Assembly (NCBI RefSeq): GCF_000485595.1 | Contig: NW_014577084.1 | Coordinates: 292,160-315,823 of the forward strand | Source of the DNA: Priapulus caudatus | Taxonomy: Eukaryota > Priapulida > Priapulimorpha > Priapulimorphida > Priapulidae | Direction: 5' to 3' | DNA length: 23,664 nucleotides | Part shown: piece by piece, positions 1 to 9,400 of the stretch | How the letters are laid out: each line of letters opens with the position of its first letter | How positions within the stretch are numbered: position 1 is the stretch's first letter | The notes under the pieces: generated by a model | Seen by the model: the letters and a program-made list of their open reading frames with translations, nothing else | Database searches by the model: none | Told to the model about the DNA's origin: nothing | Position numbers and translations under genes: made by a program

Positions 1-106
1 CCCTAACCCTAACCTTATCAGATAGTTACCAGGGTATGTTCCGGTATACCGGACTGTACCCAGGGTACGTTCCGGCAGTACCCTGGGGGACAGAGACCCT
101 GTGAGC
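1..106. mobile_element. Right part of a MITE of the same family, cut by the window edge
   Basis: Starts in the CCCTAA core and continues with ATCAGATAGTTACCAGGGTA to GGGGGACAGAGACCCTGTGAGC, matching the right portion of the element at 15591-15813. The telomere-like bases at position 1 are therefore the internal core of a mobile element, not a chromosome end. Confidence 0.85.
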
Positions 107-320
107 TCCACTAATGGTACAAGTACAACTAGCTTGAACTACAATACTTATTCTTCAAGCATCTTATAGCATCAACGGTCAGGGGTCAAGTACATATGAC
201 GTGTGTAACACGCCAGCGTGGCTAAAATATTTTAGTATTTTATTAGTATTTCACATATATCACGTGAAGAATTTAGATATCATTAATGCAATTGGGTAAG
301 ATATGCTGACATCATTTTAG

Positions 321-420
321 AGTTGGACATCTGGTGGTCAGGAGAGGAAACTTCTTAAACTTCAGTCATCAGCTATGGACCACTTAGAAAATACATTGTC
401 ACCGCATCAACAGCTTTCAA
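321..420 (+). CDS. iRhom-like gene, N-terminal cytoplasmic exon (first one traced)
   Basis: Preceded by TTTTAG and followed by GTGAGT. It begins in phase 0 and ends with one extra base, which completes a serine codon with the next exon. The 33 codons read SWTSGGQERKLLKLQSSAMD and onward, without a recognisable domain. Its assignment to this gene rests on the phase chain and strand, not on similarity. At least one exon upstream is missing from view. Confidence 0.6.
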
Positions 421-3400
421 GTGAGTTGTTCTGTTGGTGCTCAAGATCACATGCTTCCATTCATACAGTGTATAGTAATTAAAGTATTTTCACTACAATG
501 ATTGTGTTAAATATTTGAGTACAACTTAAAGTTTTTAGAGCATCATTTATTGTATCTTGCATGCGAGTATCAATCATAGGCAAAAACTGAGTTGTTTATG
601 AACAGGTCAAGCAATGGACATCGGACAAATGTCAGCTTATGGGGAACCAGGCGTGATACAACATAGCAGTTCTTTGAGCCATGTAACGTCTAACTTAAGC
701 ATGAATGGTAATCAGTAATGCACCAGTCATGTAGGTTTAAATGTGATATTTGTAAGAAAGAACGTGAATGATGTGATAATTTATTTAATAAATGGATTGT
801 GTATTAGTATTATCATGGGTAATAACATAAACATACGTATAGTAGTATGTATATGTATGTGTGCGTGCATGCATGTACTAATTAATGCAGATAAGGTCTA
901 TGTTCCCCTGACCTCTGTTTGACCTGGCTCGTTTAGCTATTTCTGACTAATATATATATTATATATATATAATATATAGGGTTAGGGTTAGGGTTAGTCA
1001 GAAATAGCTAAACAAGCCAGGTCAAACAGAGGTCAGGGGGACATAGACACTACGAGCTGTACTAATAGTGTACAATGTTACCAGTAGTATATATAGCTTC
1101 AGTATGTCGGGGGAAAAAAATTCTTAACCAGATTGGATAAATGTTCACTTATGCTAATGCATTGCAGCGGAACCGTCACAAGTTTTGTCGAGGTCAGCAG
1201 ATGTTAATTTCTCTGGCATGAATTATTTGAGTGACCAGGAAGATGAATTACCAGTGAGCCGAATCAGCTGCCCTAGTGATGATAGTTGCTCATGTGCTAA
1301 TGAAACCCCGGATGATGATGATTCAGGTAGATATCAAATAGCTGTTCTCCATAGATTACTCGATATATATATATATATATATATGTGTGTATAAATATAA
1401 TATATATATATGTATTTACATATATAAGTAAATGTGTGTGTGTGTATGTGCATTTATCAGTGGTTTTGAGTAAAAAGAATTTTGATAGAAGTGAACTACC
1501 ATAGAACACATTGATAATGGAATACTGTGAAGAGTCGCAAGAAAAGTTATAGACATTTAGCCGCGAAAACATTTAGTTTATTATGTATTTCGTTGTTTGA
1601 AACCTCCAGTACATTGGAAAATAGATCCCAGCTTAGATGAGCATGAGTAGCATGTGTGTGTGTGTGGGGGGGGGGGTTCCATACCCTGAAATTTGAGGCC
1701 ATATAGGTCAATTTATTTTACATAGTTGCCCGCTATATATACATTTGTTTATGGTAGGTACAGTTTGAGTATGATATATTATGGTAGATGCCGTGTATGT
1801 ATGATTGAATTCTACTGTAGACCCTTATTTCAGATGCCTCTCGGCGAGATATTGGAAACATTGTTACGGCAAAGAGACCTGGCAGACTGTACAGTTTCAA
1901 CTCAACTCAGTCAGAGGAATGCCTAACCTATCAGAACTGCAGTGACATTGTGACCGTCTGGAATGGTCAGGTGTTTGGGGATATTGCTGTATCTCCTAGT
2001 CTACCGTCATTCCCTATAGATCGATCGAGTGATGAGAAACACGAGCCAACCTCCTTGACCAACGTGCTGCCCTCACACCGGCACACTACCCATGTAGTGT
2101 TAACTGACCATGACCTTAAATCTAATGAATGTGAGGAGAAGAGAAGTGAAGATAGTGAGGGAAAGATGAAAGCATCCCACAGCTTACAGCTCATTGCATG
2201 TGCAGGATTTGATGCAGACAATGAGGAGTGTCACGGGAACCACCAGCAAGAAGAAAGCTTGACAAGGCAAGGCATCAGGGTCTATAGACCTTTAATGTTA
2301 CGCAAAACCATTATTCTATTCTGCATGCAAAACAGCATGAAAAGGATTGAAATTTTACGTAACCTCTATGTCCCATTACTGCACATGACCTTGATTTTTG
2401 AGATCACATGATATATCCTATATAAATTGGAGAAGTTTTTGCCAGAAGTTACCTTTTCAATCTTGAAAAGGGCGTTTGAACAAAAAACTGGCAGTGTAAT
2501 TGCTTGTTTTTATCCATGCAGGCTATCAGCTGTAGTGCCATTCGGTGAGGAACCTGTTACAGAAAGTGAGAGCAGCAGTCGGCAGTCTATTGTGGAACCT
2601 ACGGTAATCAACTACACCCCCGCCCGGACATGTGCAACATTAAAGGAATTATTTCATAAATAACTGCAGTTGAGAAAAATATAGCGAAATATGGTTTCCC
2701 CTAATCGCGAACATGTTAATGATGACTCTAGTATAAAAATTACTTTGAGTTTATGCTGTCATCATTCATAAAATAGCAAGTTATGCAGCCACATTCTTTC
2801 ATTTAGCAACAATTAGCTTGAAATAGGAAACCATCAGAAAAATTATGTTGTAATTATGCTCTTTAGTTGCTATTTAAGGCCCATAACAGCACAAATTCTT
2901 GGTAAATTTCAAGCAAGTCTAATTTTATTTTACTACATATTTTAATTGTTGATGATATTTAATACATCATTGTTTTAAAACTGAACAAATGAATAAAGTT
3001 GAGTCCTCTGCAATTACCATCTTTTCAAAGGTACAGCCAGCTGAAAAGACTGAAAACGAAGGCTTCCTATACAGAGTGCAAGCTTACCAGCAGTACCAGA
3101 AGCTAGTACAGGTATAGGCAACAACACTGAATGTTGTAAAGCTAAATATTTAGCATAATATATTTATGCTTTTACTTGCGTGTGTGCATGAATGCATACA
3201 CGTAAAAATGTCAAGCTGTGTTTTTGAGTAGTTATAATCAGTTACTATCAATAAATGTGATATGTTAAAAAATATATATTTACCGATTTTATAGCAAGAA
3301 TTGGAAGAGAGAAAACACATTGCACAAGCAAAGATTGCGAGGAGAGCGCAACTTGCCATGAAGCTGCGCATGAGGGAGAAACAGATTGACAATGCACTTA

Positions 3401-6400
3401 CTGTTGCACTGGGTAACATTAAAGCTGTCATTATCGTTCTTCACGTACTTTCCATGAAATGAAGATTATATAGTGCTGGGGCATTAGTCTGCCAATATGT
3501 ATGTATTGTGGTGTTCGAAGACAGAAAATACTGATGAAGTTTTGTGACAGCAGGTATAGTGCTGATTTAATACAATATGCTAGCTGTCATGATGTGGTGT
3601 TATTGCAGTGGTGCTCCCTCGTTTTCAGACCACTACGGACGCCCGCTGGCACACTGCGGGAGCATGAAGCAGAGAAAGGGTCCGCGCAAGAGGAGAGAGC
3701 ACACGAGCAGCAGCGTAGAGGTGCGGCGGCAGCTGGAGGAGCTTCCAGAGTACCGACCCTGGTTCACGTGCTGCATAAGTGCGCTCCAGCTAATCACTGT
3801 CATCATAGTCTGCGCCGTTGGTGGCTTTGCCAAAATCGGTAAGGAAAAGAGTTATGTATAAGGCAGCGGTAGAAGAATTGGATGCCTGCATAAATATGTA
3901 AGGGGTGTATGGGGCTAGATGCTTATAATATCCCTTAGTGTAGTCTGTGCCCTCGGTGGCTTTGTCAAAATCGATAAGGATGGGGCATGTGTGGGTATGT
4001 TGGAAGTTGTGTATAGAGCAGTGGTAGAAGCATTGGGTGCCTGCGTAAATATGTAAGCGGGTATGGTGCTAGATGCTTAATATCCCTTAGTGATGGGATG
4101 ATTGTAGTGTAAGCATTCAGATGGCTAGGTAACAATGTGACAAAGCTGGATGGCCACATCATATAATGAAAATCTTGTGAGCAGTGCGTGCTAGATCAGC
4201 AATTCATTGGTCATTTTTAGTTACAGTTGGCAATCGTTTTAAGCTGCTATGAATAGTTATTGCCTGCACAGGCATGGCGCCGGTGGAAACTGAGACGGAC
4301 TGGTTATCTACTCTAGAAGGAAGTGACAAGCTCTTGTACTATCCCAGTGTAAATCCATGGTTTGGACCACCCATTACCTTCCTCGTCAGTAAGTCTAAAC
4401 CTCAGCATGGGCAACACAGAGACGTAAGCAGACACGTGCAAATTTACTAAGAGGAAAGCGTACATGCTCTAGATACAGATACAGAAATAAGAATTAACAT
4501 AAGCAGACCAACTTGTATGCACACTCGTGCAGTAGCGCATACATGAACACACAAACATACACACACAATCATGCATGCACACACGCACACACATCATCAC
4601 ATACACATAGGTACTTGGATGCAAGCAGAAATAACTAAACGTGGATATATACCGGTTACCGTAATAATTAATTGATCATGGGTTCATCCCCTTTTGATCA
4701 TGGGTGTCAACTGGACTCCCTATAGCTTCATAAAGCTGGAGGTAGCATGGCCGAATATAGCACCTTTACTGTGTTGCAGGTGTAGGAGCACTGTACCCTC
4801 CTTGCATGAGAGATGACATTCATACCAACATAGCTCTGGCACAACTTAGCGAGGACAACCCAGCTAACCTCGGTTGCTGTGAGGTGGCCGCCCACCAGGT
4901 GGCAGCAACTACCACACAGGACGAATGTCAGGAGCTATCTAATGGTAACTTGCTTCTCTTTCATGTTTTTTTTTTTACTGATGCTCATGCTGCTGTGCGC
5001 AGTATTCTGAATGTGCTGTATTATCCCTATACTGATTGTACTGACACCACGTGGAGACTGCGTGGTTTGTTGTTACACAGAGCTTTTTTACTGATACCTC
5101 GGTACTTAACCACGGTTTTTTACGGATACTCATGCTGCTGTGCACAGTACTCTGCTTGTGCTGTACGTATTATCCCTATACTTATCTATCTGACACCACG
5201 TGGAGACTGGTTGGTTGTTATGCTGAGATTACTTATGGGAGTGTGGTTACTCTGTGCTCAAGCAAGCAGTTGTAGTAAAGCTAACCTTACCTATAGATGT
5301 GTCACGTGATAACCGAGTGTCTTGTAGCACGAACACGTCATATAAAGAAAACACGCTATACACGGATCGTGCCGGGAGTACGGCGTGTGTTTGCTTGTGT
5401 GTTCGCGCCGCAGGCTTCGGCGTCTGGACAGCGGAGTCGGTGTGCAGCGAGCGAGCTGCAGGCAACAACAGCGTGAGTCACGAGATCAGGCCGTGCTGTC
5501 TCGGCATGGGCGTGCAGTGCCACCTGACGACAGCCCTGCACTGCTCCTACGTCGGCGGTCACTACCAGCCAGACAGCGAGCACTGCTCCCAGGTTGGCAA
5601 CCAATATCTCGTACCACGCACACCCTCGCACGCATACGCACGCAGGCAAGCACGTACGCTCGCGCACGCCCGCACGCAGGCAAGCACGTACGCTCGCACA
5701 CGCCCGCACGCAGGCAAGCACGTACGCTCGCACACGTACACATACGCACGCAGGCAAGCACGTACGCTCGCACACGTACACACGCAGGCAAGCACGTACG
5801 CTTGTACACGTACACATACACACGCAGGCAAGCACGTACGCTCGCACACGTACACACGCGCGCATGCACGTACTCTGTATGTCATATATTTCATTCCTGG
5901 TGTTACACAGACAAATTACCTTGTTTCATGTTTTCAAATTTAATCAATGGAAAATGGTCAATAGTAATTAAAGCAAGAAGCCTATATACACATTACGGTT
6001 GCATGTGTTAAAGCTGTACAACATGTAACAGTTACTAGTTAAAACAAGTTGATAGATACTATCAAGAGTGCATAATAGAGAAGAGTATGACTCGGTTTTA
6101 ACAGCGTTTTGCATAGTTTGTATAAACTGGTACAAATAATCTATCAATATGTGAATGAATAATATCAAACTTTCCTTGTTTTCGTCTATGATTCTCCGCT
6201 TAATCATATGACACCACCAATTACCTGAAAATCGTAGTGTTCTTCAAAAAGTTATTTGAATACGACACGGTCGTACAAGTTTTCACACGCATGAATGCAT
6301 CTCTCCGACCGAACTTTCTTAGACTAGTGTTTCTTTGTCTATGACGGTACGCTGGGGCCGTAAGGGCAATCAGCTGCTAGCTAGCTGGCCGTGAGGGCAT

Positions 6401-9400
6401 TTATTTTAGCAACGCTGGAAACGCTGCACGCTGAATACAATTCGAGCCTAATATCCCATACGACCGCCAAAGTTCCGTCATAGACAATAGACACTAATCC
6501 CATAAGAAAAGTTCGGTCGGAGAGATGCATTCATGCGTGAAAACGTACGAAACTGTCGTATTCAAATAACTTTTTGAACAGAACACATACGATTTTCAGA
6601 AATTGGTGGTGTCATATGATTAAGGGAGAATCATAGACGAAAACAAAGGTAAAGTTTGAATATATATTATTCACATATTGATAGATTATTTACCAGTTGA
6701 AAACTATGCAAAACGCTGTTAAAACGAGTCATACTCTTCTCTATTATCCACTCTTGATACTATCAAGAGTGCATATAATAGAGATGCTATCTATTATGCA
6801 CTCTTGATACTATGAAAAGTATATACTATGAATCGGTTTGTAACATGCTCTGTTTAGCTCATCTGACATAGTCAGATGCAGCTTGTAGAATCGCATGATC
6901 GTCCGTCCCCGTCCGTCGTCCGTCCGTCGAGCGCCCGTCCGTCCGTCAACAACAGTTGCGCAAAAATCTTAACGCTGCGACGTACGGTCACGATATCGGG
7001 ACTGTGGGGGTAACCGAAAACGAGTTGGGATGTCGAAGCTGGGGTCAAAGGTCAAAGGTCAAGAGGTGTAAAAGAAGGGGGAACATTCACTCCTTAACTT
7101 AAGGTATAGGGAGAAATCAGAATTGCGGCACAAATCTAAACGGCTCGACCTAGGCTTGTGATAGTCGGTGTATAGCATCATGGTAGGAAAAGCCATCACT
7201 GTGCCGAAATTGGAGTCACAGGTCAAAGGTCAAAGGGCACAGGGCAGATTTTAGACATTTTCTGAGGACATGTCTGACGGAGCGATTGAAAAACTTTTTT
7301 GTTTCAGCCGGTGACTAGCATTTTTATGGCATTCATTGAAAGGACCATGAAATCTACTTTCTGGCTCACATGCGAAGAGTAGTGTCAGATAACCTTTTGA
7401 CCCCTCAAAGAGGAGGGTTAAACATGGATGTTGACTGTCTGTTAGAAAGAATTGACTGCCAGGTTGCTATGTAGAATCTATACATGCCTGGATGTATGAG
7501 GCTACAATGTCACAGTGAAATTTCAAAAAGCTAAGTTTTGGTTAAAGAAGGTTATGCTCCTTAAATCGTATAATTCTATGGCATTCTGATACATGTCAGT
7601 ATGTTACATGTAACGTATGCCACTGCAGTGGCTACTGCCAGTGCATGTGTTGATGGTACTGTGTAGTTTTGCCTGCGTTAATGGTTACAGGTGCAGCTCT
7701 GCTATACAGCCTGCAGGCTTGCGTAGGGTAAATGGAGTGAGTGCTACCTATTCTGTCTTGCAAATAGTTGTGTCTACTACGTAGATGGAGCTCCATCTTA
7801 ATCTGAAGACACTTAAAACGTACGCGCCATCTCGTGGCAAACTTTCATAACGATCCAAACGAACATTCCTTTGAGAAGGTTCCTGATACCATCCCCTGTG
7901 CATTCACTGTTTCGGCGTGTATGTGAACACATTGGGACTAACAGGGTTTACTAGAATCCCACCACTCCACCACAGAGTCACCGCAGTAGACGTTAGATGA
8001 GCGCTGTCGCTCCGCGGCACTTGTTGGATAAATGCCATGCATGCAGGTCCAGTCCTTTTTTGCACACAACGTATATATAGGTATAGAGATAACAGTAACA
8101 GGCTTGATTTTATTAACACTCCTAATCAACAAAGCAGTGAAAATAAGATGCTATAGCTCCTGCAGTAGAGATTTTTACCGATAGTGGAATTTTATTAATG
8201 GAATATTAATCTGTTAATATCAATTAAATAACCCAGACATTTTCACATTCTACTGTTGTAGTATGTGTGGGTGTGCGACTGTGCGTGCATACGTGTGTCT
8301 GTGTGCGAGTTAAACATGATGTAATTTTCTTGCTTCACACGCATTAAGTAGTCGAGGCAGTTTTAGGATGATTAGAATCATTTTTAAATGTCTCAATAAC
8401 AAGTGATTTCAATTGTCTGCAACTACAACCAGATTTTCTGTATGATTGGAACAGTATTTGTGTTTGGTCTTGTCACTGACCAAGAAATTCGGAACATAGA
8501 TGTTTACAATTTGGGCAAACCTGCAACATCTATCGTGTCAACTACATATCTCATTTATCAGCTTCAACTGCTGCTCATAGGGTCTATGTCCCCCAGGGTA
8601 CTGCTGGAATGTACTTTGGGTACGTTCCGGGGAACATACCCTAGTTACTATCTGATAGGGTTAGGGTTAGGGAGTAGGCGTAGGTGACTCCCTAGACTCG
8701 TTAGTGGAGTAGGCGAGGTACGGTCCGGCATATTAGATAGTACCAGGGTACGTTCCGGCAGTACCCTGGGGGACCCTCTCAGCGTTTAGGATGAATTGGG
8801 ATCAGATTTGTCAAAGTTGATCATTTTTTATGGTTCAGTTATTTGTGTACGACGTGTTTCAGGTAAACTGCCTTAGTGCTGTCTGTGGCCTGGATGGGGT
8901 AGCCTCACGTGACCTCGCTGCGCCGAGACAGTGTTGGCGCTTTCTCAGCTCTATCTTGCTTCACGGTGGGCTGTCGGTTACCGTGCTCGTGCTGTCTGTG
9001 CAGCTAGTGGTGGCCCGCCACATTGAGAGACTTGCAGGGGCTATCCGCCTTGCCATTATCTACTTTCTGTGTGCTGTCGGGGGTAATGTGGTGAGTATAT
9101 AGTATGTATCCACGTTGTTGGTGTTAATGTCACCAGGGTTGGCAGTAATCATGCTACCAGCTGTACTATGCTATTGCTGCTAGCAGGGTATTAGCTGTAC
9201 ATACAGTTGTGTACATGGTCAGTTGACTGCTCCTGTAGATGTTGCTGTGTACTATATCAATATTTAACACATGTAACGATGCCATAGATAGGTTTGGCCA
9301 GTATGCTCACTCGCTGTAGATATGGTCCATATACTGGCTGGTTTCACGGACCATGAATTAATGAATTGTAGCAGCGTGACTGCGTGTGTGGCTCGATGTA

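Noticed and set aside
1-14. Chromosome-end telomere (CCCTAA repeats at the window start)
   Set aside because: The following 90 bases match the right portion of the MITE at 15591-15813, whose core has the same CCCTAA tract.
5254-6011. Genes in several frames over the 34/40-bp minisatellite
   Set aside because: Only 5414-5592 in one frame matches the iRhom luminal domain; the rest is repeat translation.
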